NCBI RefSeq assembly: GCF_040372045.1
Contig: NZ_BAABWH010000007.1
Length of the DNA: 64,000 bases
Reading direction: 5' to 3' (one strand)
Source of the DNA: Thalassolituus sp006212115
GTDB lineage: Bacteria; Pseudomonadota; Gammaproteobacteria; Pseudomonadales; Oceanobacteraceae
The translations under genes were made by a program, and so were the position numbers. The notes below the pieces were generated by a model, which saw only the letters and a list, made by a program, of their open reading frames with translations, was not told the DNA's origin and did no database searches. Shown in pieces: positions 26,451 through 34,251 of this stretch (position 1 is the stretch's first letter; each line of letters begins with the position of its first letter).

Positions 26451-28259
26451 CTAATTAAGATCGAAACTTTCAATCCGTAAATATTGAGCTCTCAGACCGA
26501 CCGCACGGACACCCCCTAAGTCTCCGTAATTGGGGCCACTTTCTGGTACGCTACCAAGCTGTACCTGCCCAATAATCAAATTACTCTTAGGCGCATTATC
26601 GTAGTAATCATTAAAGAACTCTCGGACATTATCGACGGTGCGAGGCAATCCTGTCCGGTCAAAATCAGGCATATCCATTTCAAATACAAAATTGCCATCA
26701 GACGTAACCTGAAATGTCATCGGCTGTACGTCGCCGTATCCGAGATTCAGATCATATAAATAATTATTGAGTTTCAGAGCCGTACTATCACGTAGAAGAA
26801 TCTTATCCTGAATGGTCTCGGGTGAATCATCAGGGAGAATTTCACACTCTACTCCGCATGCAGAGATTGCATATTCTTTCGCAAAGAAGCGAAGGCTCAA
26901 TTCTCCCTGAAGTTCACTTAGTCCCGCTTCATCAGGACGCGACCAGAGTCGCATGTAGGCACCGTCCAGATACACACCGCGCAATTCAAATGAAAGGAAA
27001 TCATCAACCCGAGTGATCTCACCTGTGTTCTTATTTTCATTAACCAGCTCGAATTTGAATCGTGAGCCAATATCCATGCCCTGGCGGCGAACCTGACCAC
27101 TATCGATGGCAACAGCAATGTCGTTAACGGTTTCCCGCTCTCCGCTTCGACGACTTATCATGCCGTTTTCACAATCGTCGTTTGTCGCTGAGTCTCCACA
27201 CAGCACCTGAAACCGATCTGCATCGGCAATACGCTGGGCGAGCGTTTGCCCCGTCTCATCGATGCTATCTTCACCGATCAGAATATCACCGAGCTCACTG
27301 TTAGCAGCTGACAGAGCCAGTGTCTCGTCTTTCCAGTTGTCTTCAATGTCGCCTACAGCTTCCTGGGCGTCTGCCCATTCATCGACTTGATTGTTATAAG
27401 CCCTCTCTTCCTGTGAACAACTAAGACCAACCAATCCACATGAATACTTTTCGCCCAAGGAAACGGACTGGTCGGTCAACTCGTATAAGTCGATCGCCTC
27501 CTGATACTCCTCTCCGGCAGTTTGCTGAGCTGCTGCATAGGCGCCAGGGTTCGCATTTTCGTAACTCCTGATCGCACTTTCGAGTTCAACCTGACGCGCC
27601 TCAATCACCAACTGCTGTTCATACACAACACCGCCGGGAGTTTGCACCGTCTCAGCCTCGATAATCAGCGAGGAAGAAACCTGCCCTCCGTATACGGAAG
27701 AATAAGTATTAAGCAAATCAGTGTATTCAGCATTGTATTGAGTTATATGTGCATCAACCGCGGCCACGGCCTCAAATGGAGAAGCGCCGTCACCGCATCC
27801 ATTGTGCCCCCATATGCACCCTTGATAGCGGTTATGTAAGATAAATGAGGCTGAATCCTGTAGAGGGCTAGTGTACGAGTCCGCCTTAAATTCCAGCAAT
27901 GCAGTGTCTTCTTCAAATGCCGCATATTCAGGAGACGAACCACCTCGGGCCGTGCGGAAAACCCATGGGTGTAAATAACTACCTATGTCGGTCGTGACCA
28001 GTTCAGTACCGTATTGACTGCCTTCACCGTAGATATAAAACTGCCGCCACTCCGCAGTGATCTCCTCGTTGTTACTGTTTTCGAATCCAGTGACGGTCGC
28101 AACCGCATCGTCAGTAGAAAATGCAAAGTCTTCTAAGGCAAAACCTAGCCCCTCCCCTGTAGCATTAGACAGTTCAACTTCACTCATACTGCGTAATTCA
28201 GCATAAGTTTGAAGAGAAAATACAAGAGCAGTGAAAAAAGCAAAAAAGTAGCGTTTCAT
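26451..28259 (-). CDS. large exported protein with ELS-motif, unknown function (second of pair)
   Basis: This 602-residue protein was not recognised. It has a clear signal peptide (MKRYFFAFFTALVFSLQTYA) followed at once by the motif SMSEVELSNATGEGLGF. The body is beta-rich with acidic patches, and a middle part (about 180-320) is rich in Glu, Gln and Ala and looks helical. Four scattered Cys pairs are seen, for example CIWGHNGC and CGVEC. The C-terminus ends in AQYLRIESFDLN. The start at 28259 has AAGGG upstream, overlapping the stop of the preceding gene, so the two are coupled. The motif after the leader resembles that of DUF6160-type or FilA-like exported proteins of marine gammaproteobacteria. 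It may be a surface or filament-associated protein. Confidence 0.6.
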   Translation of the reverse strand: MKRYFFAFFTALVFSLQTYAELRSMSEVELSNATGEGLGFALEDFAFSTDDAVATVTGFENSNNEEITAEWRQFYIYGEGSQYGTELVTTDIGSYLHPWVFRTARGGSSPEYAAFEEDTALLEFKADSYTSPLQDSASFILHNRYQGCIWGHNGCGDGASPFEAVAAVDAHITQYNAEYTDLLNTYSSVYGGQVSSSLIIEAETVQTPGGVVYEQQLVIEARQVELESAIRSYENANPGAYAAAQQTAGEEYQEAIDLYELTDQSVSLGEKYSCGLVGLSCSQEERAYNNQVDEWADAQEAVGDIEDNWKDETLALSAANSELGDILIGEDSIDETGQTLAQRIADADRFQVLCGDSATNDDCENGMISRRSGERETVNDIAVAIDSGQVRRQGMDIGSRFKFELVNENKNTGEITRVDDFLSFELRGVYLDGAYMRLWSRPDEAGLSELQGELSLRFFAKEYAISACGVECEILPDDSPETIQDKILLRDSTALKLNNYLYDLNLGYGDVQPMTFQVTSDGNFVFEMDMPDFDRTGLPRTVDNVREFFNDYYDNAPKSNLIIGQVQLGSVPESGPNYGDLGGVRAVGLRAQYLRIESFDLN

Positions 28260-28261
28260 GG

Positions 28262-29455
28262 TCAACATCCCTTTACCTTACCCACGCAAGTTGCGACACG
28301 TGGGGTACCAGCCAGTCCGCCGTACAAATCAAGAGTCAGCGGGTAGCGACGGTTTCCATTTGCATCGGCATAGGCTGATGAGTTAAAAAATGCTCCCCTC
28401 TCGGTATACACCCGACCTGCGTTACTTAAACCTGACAGGTCCTCCCATGGAACGTTTTCAGACTGGAGAGAGACGAACATACCGCGAGCAGAGGTCTCTT
28501 CGAATGTTGCCCCTTCCGGGCGCTGCTCTTCCGGCAAGCCGAGATAGATTGACTGATAAATATTAGTTTTGAGACAACTTCTGACACCGCTAATTTCACA
28601 GTCCTTAGCTGTCAACCAAGGCAGTACCTCTCTTAACCAAGCACCAGTGGAGAAGTTGCCACCAGTCGGTACCCCGGCCCACGTGGCACGTTTGATATAA
28701 CCAACATCCTCATCCGTCCCATCAGGAAGAGCATTGCCTGTGTACCCATCCAACAACTCAATCGGTGAGTAAATTACCGAGCCCTGTACGGCAGATAAAA
28801 GAAGACATTGCTCCCAAGCACCAGAATCGCCATCAACACAGGCGCTGTTGTACGCATCGGTCCCGTTACCAACCACAAATGCTTCAAAGTTGCCTGTCAC
28901 GGAGAGTAAATCCGCCGACAGATACCCCTGAGCACGTCCAAATCCCATCCTAAAACCAATGATCTCCCGTATTCCTTGGTCGTTGTCTTTGTATGCTAGC
29001 TCTATGTAGGGAGCTCGGATTCGGAATGGAACGACCTCAGGGTTGGCTGAATAAGGGTCTTTGACAGCACCTAGTGCGAAGTTTTCAAGTATGAGATCCG
29101 CGGAAGGAACAGCGACGTCACCATTCTCATCATAAATATAATCGACGGTCCGTGTGGAGCCGTCTGATCCCTCAACGACCATAGGAGCGGTACCATCGCC
29201 ATCACCGAAGTTTCGTTCAAACTCTCCCACGACTAATTCATCCGCAGTCAGTAGAGTTTGAATATCCAGCCCCAGATTGATTCGTCGAAAGTCCCAGGCC
29301 TCCCCATCCTCGCTGTAGGATGAAGAATCAACCGAAATGAAAGCCTGTCCGCTGACTTCTGATAATTCCCTATCTTCAAGTGGCTCCAGCGCTGACAGTG
29401 GTTTAAAAATCACCAGGCTAATCAGGCAAAGTAAAACCTTGCTCGTAGAGTTCAT
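28262..29455 (-). CDS. exported protein with ELSEVSGQ motif, unknown function (first of pair)
   Basis: A 397-residue protein with a signal peptide (about 1-22, ending LSA) and then EPLEDRELSEVSGQAFISVD, the same kind of motif as in its partner downstream. The body mixes predicted beta strands with Asp/Gly-rich loops (GDGDGTAPMV, YDENGDVAVPSADLIL); Cys pairs include CVDGDSGAWEQC and CVGKVKGC at the C-terminus. The ATG at 29455 was chosen because it begins the signal peptide and has AGGGA upstream. It lies 166 bp after the response-regulator gene in the same direction, behind a palindromic candidate operator. No enzymatic motif was found; secretion is the only property that can be supported. 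Confidence 0.6.
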   Translation of the reverse strand: MNSTSKVLLCLISLVIFKPLSALEPLEDRELSEVSGQAFISVDSSSYSEDGEAWDFRRINLGLDIQTLLTADELVVGEFERNFGDGDGTAPMVVEGSDGSTRTVDYIYDENGDVAVPSADLILENFALGAVKDPYSANPEVVPFRIRAPYIELAYKDNDQGIREIIGFRMGFGRAQGYLSADLLSVTGNFEAFVVGNGTDAYNSACVDGDSGAWEQCLLLSAVQGSVIYSPIELLDGYTGNALPDGTDEDVGYIKRATWAGVPTGGNFSTGAWLREVLPWLTAKDCEISGVRSCLKTNIYQSIYLGLPEEQRPEGATFEETSARGMFVSLQSENVPWEDLSGLSNAGRVYTERGAFFNSSAYADANGNRRYPLTLDLYGGLAGTPRVATCVGKVKGC

Positions 29456-29518
29456 CGCTATGTTCCCTGTTATCACTTCTAAGCATCCTTGCTATAACAA
29501 TTACCGGAAGCGACTTCC

Positions 29519-29538
29519 GTCACTAGTGACATTTGTCA
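29519..29538. promoter_or_regulatory. candidate operator: two overlapping inverted repeats
   Basis: GTCAC-TA-GTGAC (29519-29530) and TGACA-TT-TGTCA (29527-29538) overlap by four bases. They lie 64-83 bp upstream of the exported-protein start at 29455, in the gap following the response regulator. Inverted repeats of this size are typical of NarL/FixJ-type regulators, but binding is unproven. Confidence 0.35.
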
Positions 29539-29621
29539 TGAGTATTTCCCATGCGATTAAATGGCCCAGAAAGACACATCAAGATGACTATAAAATCATA
29601 GGAAATACGTAACGAATGGAG

Positions 29622-30215
29622 CTAAAGAAAGCCACGTTCACTTAGCTTAACCAGTGCTTCAGATCGGTTTCTGACGTCGAGCTTACCAAAGAGATTGGAA
29701 AGATAATTTCGTACGGTACCAGGTGAAAGCGACTGAGTCTGAGCGATCTCCTTGGTGGTCAATCCCCGCATCAAATCACGAGCGATAGCTGCTTCCCTGG
29801 GAGTAAGAAAGTTGGGCGTCAGCGACGTTAGGTCACTGTGCAATGTTTCTCCCTTAGCCACTTTATGAATTGACTCAATCAGTTTTTCCTTACTGATGTT
29901 TTTACTTAGTAGACCTGCCACGCGCAGATCATAGTTCTGACGATAAACCGTATTATCATTAAAAGTGGTTAAGAAGATGACAGGCTTATCACAGATTTCC
30001 TGGATTCGTTTACAGACTTCTGGTCCGCGTAACTCAGGCATATTTACATCAAGAAGAATCACGTCCGGATGAGTTCCTAGGCTCAGTTCGTCCAAGCAAG
30101 CCTGGCCACTGGTAAAGGTACCGACTATATCAATCGTTGAGTCCGTCGCAATTAAGCTGGCGATTCCGTGCAGAACCAACTCCTGGTCGTCCACCAGCAT
30201 CACCCGAGCCGTCAT
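29622..30215 (-). CDS. NarL/DesR-type LuxR-family response regulator
   Basis: This 197-residue regulator has a receiver domain (about 4-120) with the phospho-acceptor Asp in VILLDVNMPEL and switch residues in FLTTF. A LuxR-type HTH (about 130-195) carries LTPREAAIARDLMRGLTTKEIAQTQSLSPGTVRNYLSNLFGKLDVRNRSEA. It overlaps the histidine-kinase gene by 4 bp and is surely its partner. The co-oriented exported pair 166 bp downstream and the palindromes in between make those genes plausible targets. Confidence 0.92.
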   Translation of the reverse strand: MTARVMLVDDQELVLHGIASLIATDSTIDIVGTFTSGQACLDELSLGTHPDVILLDVNMPELRGPEVCKRIQEICDKPVIFLTTFNDNTVYRQNYDLRVAGLLSKNISKEKLIESIHKVAKGETLHSDLTSLTPNFLTPREAAIARDLMRGLTTKEIAQTQSLSPGTVRNYLSNLFGKLDVRNRSEALVKLSERGFL

Positions 30216-31414
30216 AGTAGCGACTCCGCAGGAATTGAGATTGTCACCGTAAAACCCTTCCCTTCCTTAGAGGAAACACGGGTGCTACCGCCGTGTCGCG
30301 ATATCCGGGTACGAATTCCCGTTAAACCATTCCCTTCTATAAATGCGTTCGATGACGGCTGCCCCGGATCAGCAACCGTTATCGTAAGCTCTTGTGAATT
30401 GCGCATTATGCTTATCTGAGCTTCACGGGCAGTGCTGTGTTTCATAATATTGGTGAGGGCTTCCTGTACGGCACAGAGAAGATCATCCTTGAGGCTAAGA
30501 TTTGAGAAGTCAGTAAAGCCGGTCGTGGTAATCGATATTTCCAGCCCTGAAAGCTTATTGGTCATCTCCATTAAACGATCATAAAAGTCGTACTCTATTT
30601 TCTCCTGCAACTCTCCGACAATGCTGTTTAACGTCGAATATAAATCTGCTGACGCATCCTGAGCAGACCGAAGGAGACGATTCTCAGATCCTTTCCCTAT
30701 TTCGCCAATTTTGCCTTCCAGTAATTGAAGGCTCATATGCACGGCAGCCAGCTTGTGGCCCAACTTATCATGTAAGTCGTGACGAATCTGACTTCGCTCT
30801 TCTCTTCGGCTCACCTCAGCCAGCTGTTCCTGTACTTGTCTTAATTGCTGAGCCTGAAGTGAAGACTTATTTGCCTCGATCAATTCTCTCAATACGCCAA
30901 GTCCCAACCCCCAAAGTACAAGCTGTTGATTGGCAACATAGAGAGTGACAAAAAAGCCCGCCATCCCCCCCACCTGAAGCCCATAAAGGGTGCTTGCACT
31001 CAGGAGCGCAGCAACGCTCAGGATAAAATGGAAACGTATCGTATGAATGGAATGGATAACAATCAGGAAACTCAGTAAGAACTGATCCATTGTATCTGGC
31101 TGCCAGATCGCCTGAATCGCCAGCGTTGAGCTATAGGCGATCAGCAAACAACCCCAGTTCACCGGATCAGAATTACGAATCTTCCACTTCAGGCCGGCTC
31201 TGATAAGAGAGTTCACCTGCATGCCTGTGTTAATCAGGAGCGCACAACCATTCGCGATAGCAAGTCCATACAGCAGGTATGCGTATTGATTCTCTGCTGG
31301 GGAGTTGTCCATCAGAATACGACTGAACGCTACTGCCCAGGCGGTAAGACCTAAGGTGGCCAAAAGGGCAGCACGCAAAGGTAAACTAAAATGTTGAATA
31401 AATAATTGACTCAT
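30212..31414 (-). CDS. membrane sensor histidine kinase, HisKA_3 (DesK-like)
   Basis: A 400-residue kinase with an N-terminal membrane region of about six helices (residues 10-190) and little periplasmic sequence. A coiled coil follows (about 190-225), then the HisKA_3 H-box RHDLHDKLGHKLAAV and a HATPase_c domain with N-box QEALTNIMKHS and G-box GNGLTGIRTRIS. The layout is that of DesK/LiaS-type kinases sensing the membrane state. The ATG at 31414 begins the first helix; the frame is open to 31513. The 4-bp overlap with the regulator gene shows they are a pair. The signal is unknown. Confidence 0.9.
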   Translation of the reverse strand: MSQLFIQHFSLPLRAALLATLGLTAWAVAFSRILMDNSPAENQYAYLLYGLAIANGCALLINTGMQVNSLIRAGLKWKIRNSDPVNWGCLLIAYSSTLAIQAIWQPDTMDQFLLSFLIVIHSIHTIRFHFILSVAALLSASTLYGLQVGGMAGFFVTLYVANQQLVLWGLGLGVLRELIEANKSSLQAQQLRQVQEQLAEVSRREERSQIRHDLHDKLGHKLAAVHMSLQLLEGKIGEIGKGSENRLLRSAQDASADLYSTLNSIVGELQEKIEYDFYDRLMEMTNKLSGLEISITTTGFTDFSNLSLKDDLLCAVQEALTNIMKHSTAREAQISIMRNSQELTITVADPGQPSSNAFIEGNGLTGIRTRISRHGGSTRVSSKEGKGFTVTISIPAESLL

Positions 31415-31547
31415 TCGCGATCTGCATCCCGGCAAGAACTCGTAAACGATAGGGCGTGATATATAACAATTCCGTGTTTTTATTAATTTATCATTTGTTA
31501 AATATGGGCACAAACCTCGAGAGGAATATTAAGGGGGGCTATGTTGC

Positions 31548-31631
31548 TTCCATCCAATCCGGGCGCACTGGTGCCTTTGAGAAAAATGCTTTAACGAATA
31601 CTAGGAATATATCTGGGGGGAGTTTCTGAAA
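31548..31631. repeat. degenerate third copy of the tRNA-linked repeat
   Basis: This block recognisably matches the second half of the 193-bp unit: a CCATCC/CGGGCGCA/TGCCTTTGAG series where the unit has CCATCCCGAGCGCAATAG and TGCCTTCGAG. It ends in the identical TTTCTGAAA junction before the first full unit. It is a decayed copy, marking the distal end of the array. The 133 bp between the kinase start and this block show no gene. Confidence 0.65.
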
Positions 31632-32017
31632 TGGCGCGCTCGGGAGTAAGGATGGACTCTCGGGCATCCTGCCCTCGCCCCTTCGGGCGCTGACGCGGTC
31701 CTGATTGCTCCCGGCAATCAGCCGAACCTATCAGAGGTTCTCGTCCATCCCGAGCGCAATAGTGCCTTCGAGTAGAACGGATTAATAAGGGAAATTTTGG
31801 CACTTCGGGGAAGGGTTTCTGAAATGGCGCGCTCGGGAGTAAGGATGGACTCTCGGGCATCCTGCCCTCACCCCTTCGGGCGCTGACGCGGTCCTGATTG
31901 CTCCCGGCAATCAGCCGAACCTATCAGAGGTTCTCGTCCATCCCGAGCACAATAGTGCCTTCGAGTAGAACGGATTAATAAGGGAAATTTTGGCACTTCG
32001 GGGAAGGGTTTCTGAAA
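31632..32017 (-). repeat. two 193-bp tandem repeats carrying copies of the tRNA-Arg 3' end
   Basis: Units 31632-31824 and 31825-32017 are identical but for two bases. On the transcribed minus strand each unit starts right after a tRNA 3' end and ends in the last 15 bases of tRNA-Arg including CCA (TGGCGCGCTCGGGAG on the plus strand), so the gene at 32018 supplies the first such end. Within a unit, GTCCATCCCGAGC and its near-complement GCTCGGGAGTAAGGATGGAC can close a long stem, with inner hairpins such as CTGATTGC/GCAATCAG. The plan resembles the E. coli tyrT rtT repeats. A frame of 89 codons across the array has no recognisable product. Confidence 0.85.
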
Positions 32018-32094
32018 TGGCGCGCTCGGGAGGATTCGAACCTCCGACCGCCTGGTTCGTAGCCAGGTACTCTATCCAGCTGAGCTACGAGCGC
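32018..32094 (-). tRNA. tRNA-Arg(ACG), copy proximal to the repeat array
   Basis: This 77-nt cloverleaf has acceptor stem GCGCTCG/CGAGCGC, discriminator G and encoded CCA, D-arm GCTC/GAGT, anticodon loop CTACGAA (anticodon ACG) and a T-arm with GGTTCGAATCC. It is identical to the copy at 32133. Its last 15 bases are duplicated in each downstream 193-bp unit. The order serine tRNA then arginine tRNAs after csrA matches serV-argV/Y of E. coli. Confidence 0.97.
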
Positions 32095-32132
32095 GCATCA
32101 GAAAAATCACGATAAAACATTCAAAGAAAGAA

Positions 32133-32209
32133 TGGCGCGCTCGGGAGGATTCGAACCTCCGACCGCCTGGTTCGTAGCCAGGTACTCTATCCAGCTGAGC
32201 TACGAGCGC
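32133..32209 (-). tRNA. tRNA-Arg(ACG), first copy
   Basis: Identical in all 77 positions to the copy at 32018, with CCA encoded and anticodon ACG. A 38-bp spacer separates the two copies. It lies downstream of tRNA-Ser(GCT) on the same strand, so the three tRNAs probably come from one precursor. Confidence 0.97.
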
Positions 32210-32289
32210 GCATCGTGGGGCGCGTATTATAGGGTTGTTGAGGAAGGTGTCAACGACTTAAATACGCTTCTGCATATGCAGAAAGAACG

Positions 32290-32379
32290 TGGCGGAGAGA
32301 GAGGGATTCGAACCCTCGATAGGGGTAAACCTATACGCCCTTAGCAGGGGCGCGCCTTCAGCCACTCGGCCATCTCTCC
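32290..32379 (-). tRNA. tRNA-Ser(GCT)
   Basis: A 90-nt type II tRNA with the long variable arm typical of serine, acceptor GGAGAGA/TCTCTCC, encoded GCCA end and anticodon-loop sequence CTGCTAA (anticodon GCT, reading AGC/AGU codons). It follows csrA by 67 bp on the same strand. Confidence 0.97.
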
Positions 32380-32446
32380 ACATCACGGCGCGCATCATAC
32401 CACGTTCAGAATATTTTCAAAGGAAAAATTCAAGAAAATTAAGGTC

Positions 32447-32641
32447 TTAGTAGTTACCGTTCGGTTCACCACCGTCTTTCTCACGCTGGATGCGCTGGTA
32501 AATTTCTTCACGGTGTACCGCAACTTCTTTAGGGGCATTCACACCGATTCGTACCTGATTTCCTTTAACGCCCAAAACGGTTACGGTGACTTCATCACCG
32601 ACCATCAGTGTTTCACCAACACGGCGGGTCAAAATAAGCAT
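32447..32641 (-). CDS. csrA: CsrA/RsmA carbon storage regulator
   Basis: This 64-residue RNA-binding protein is a full CsrA with MLILTRRVGETLMVGDEVTVTVLGVKGNQVRIGVNAP and the RNA-contact segment VAVHREEIYQRI. It binds GGA motifs in mRNA leaders and represses or stabilises them. The start at 32641 is fixed by AGGAG eight bases upstream; the frame is open much further but without family similarity. It lies between lysC and tRNA-Ser, as in many gammaproteobacteria. A GTGAC-AAAA-GTCAC inverted repeat in the leader (32681-32694) may influence expression. Confidence 0.97.
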   Translation of the reverse strand: MLILTRRVGETLMVGDEVTVTVLGVKGNQVRIGVNAPKEVAVHREEIYQRIQREKDGGEPNGNY

Positions 32642-32680
32642 AGAGGTTCTCCTCAGATTCCAGTTTCTGTATAGGGTGCT

Positions 32681-32694
32681 GTGACAAAAGTCAC
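32681..32694. repeat. short perfect inverted repeat in the csrA leader
   Basis: GTGAC-AAAA-GTCAC lies 40 bp upstream of the csrA start. It could be a small RNA hairpin or a protein-binding site; nothing further identifies it. Confidence 0.5.
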
Positions 32695-32820
32695 CTTTGT
32701 GTCCCACTCTTCCAGTATTGACCAGTTCAGCCAGTTTTAAAGCTGGGTCGTGCTGGGAGTGAGAACTTTTTGTTATTAGTGAGCATTCCTTCATGGGCAA
32801 CTCACAAATAACAATCGAGC

Positions 32821-34056
32821 TTACTGCTCTTCGCTGACCTCGGCATCGAGTCCGAACGCGGTATGAAGCGCACGTACTGCGAGTTCAAGGTACTTTTCTT
32901 CGATCACGACTGAGATCTTGATCTCAGAGGTCGTGATCGCAAGAATATTGATGCTCTCATCCGCCAGCGTCTTGAACATCTTGCTGGCAACCCCTGCGTG
33001 GGATCGCATACCAACGCCTACCAGAGATACCTTACAGATATCATCAGTACCGTTAACACCTTTGGCATTCAATTCTTCAGCAAGTTCCGTCAGCAGCTTG
33101 AGCGCTTTCTGGTAGTCGTTGCGGTGTACCGTGAAGGTAAAGTCTGTGGAACCGTCTTCAGACACGTTCTGGACAATCATATCGACTTCGATATTCGCAT
33201 CGCTCACAGGCACCAGGATACGGGACGCAACGCCCGGAATATCAGGCACACCCTGAACAGTAACCTTAGCTTCGTCGCGGTTGAACGCAATTCCAGAGAT
33301 AACGGGGTTTTCCACGGAGTTGTTCTCCTCGGTTGTAATCAGTGTGCCGTTGCCGCCCTTGAAAGAAGACAGCACACGCAGTGGAACCTTATATTTGCCA
33401 GCAAACTCTACAGATCGAATCTGCAGTACTTTTGAGCCAAGGCTGGCCATTTCGAGCATTTCTTCAAACGTCACCGTATCCATGCGTCTGGCCGCAGGCA
33501 CGACACGCGGGTCTGTGGTGTAAACACCATCCACATCGGTGTAAATCTGACACTCATCTGCATTCAGTGCAGCCGCCAGGGCAACGCCTGTGGTATCAGA
33601 ACCACCGCGGCCAAGAGTCGTGATGTTGTTGTCATCATCAACACCCTGGAAACCCGCCACAATAACAATGCCACCACTGTTCAGGACATCACGCATCTTA
33701 TCGGTTTCGATGTCTTCGATACGGGCTTTCATATAGGCGCGGTTGGTCTTGATACCTACCTGCCAACCAGTGAATGAGCGTGCAGTAATACCGCGCTTCT
33801 CAAGGGCCATCGCCAGCAGAGCAATAGTGACCTGTTCGCCCGTAGAGACCAATACATCCATCTCGCGTGGAGACGGGTTGTCGGTAATCGCGCCCGCCAA
33901 CCCAATAAGACGGTTTGTTTCACCACTCATGGCGGATACCGCCACCACAAGCTGATGACCTTCATCGTGAAAGGCTTTTAACTTATCCGCGACGGCTTCA
34001 ATACGCTCTGTCGTGCCGACCGAGGTACCGCCATATTTCTGTACGTACAGCGCCAT
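32821..34056 (-). CDS. lysC: aspartate kinase
   Basis: A 411-residue monofunctional aspartokinase, the first step of lysine, threonine and methionine synthesis. The N-terminus MALYVQKYGGTSVGTTERIEAVA carries the KYGGTSV signature. The catalytic domain extends to about residue 245 (GFQG, TLGRGGSDTTG), followed by two ACT domains (about 265-400) for feedback control. The family in Pseudomonas can also yield a small regulatory subunit from an internal start, which cannot be confirmed here. It sits 195 bp after alaS and 179 bp before csrA, all on the minus strand, the usual alaS-lysC-csrA order. Confidence 0.96.
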   Translation of the reverse strand: MALYVQKYGGTSVGTTERIEAVADKLKAFHDEGHQLVVAVSAMSGETNRLIGLAGAITDNPSPREMDVLVSTGEQVTIALLAMALEKRGITARSFTGWQVGIKTNRAYMKARIEDIETDKMRDVLNSGGIVIVAGFQGVDDDNNITTLGRGGSDTTGVALAAALNADECQIYTDVDGVYTTDPRVVPAARRMDTVTFEEMLEMASLGSKVLQIRSVEFAGKYKVPLRVLSSFKGGNGTLITTEENNSVENPVISGIAFNRDEAKVTVQGVPDIPGVASRILVPVSDANIEVDMIVQNVSEDGSTDFTFTVHRNDYQKALKLLTELAEELNAKGVNGTDDICKVSLVGVGMRSHAGVASKMFKTLADESINILAITTSEIKISVVIEEKYLELAVRALHTAFGLDAEVSEEQ

Positions 34057-34251
34057 ATAGGGGTTTCTGCGTAAATACTAAAAAAGGGTCGCAATTAAAC
34101 AATAAATAGGGGCGGGATAAAAGCAGACAATGAAACTTGGACGAGACTGTTCTGCCAGTTATACGATCAAAGTACAACAGTTCAGGCCACTTTGCGTTAG
34201 CAACCTGCTTTTCGCTCGCCGCGTACATACACGGCGAGCGCGGGGTGTGAC

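Noticed and set aside
31591..31860. 89-codon minus-strand frame across the 193-bp repeats
   Set aside because: It arises from the structured repeat sequence, has low-complexity charged composition, no SD and no family likeness.
31548..32017. CRISPR-like array
   Set aside because: The period is 193 bp, the whole unit is repeated with no unique spacers, and no cas gene is present.
31632..32094. Attachment-site duplication of a prophage or island at tRNA-Arg
   Set aside because: The copies of the tRNA end are only 193 bp apart, repeat in tandem, and no integrase or phage gene lies inside or beside them.
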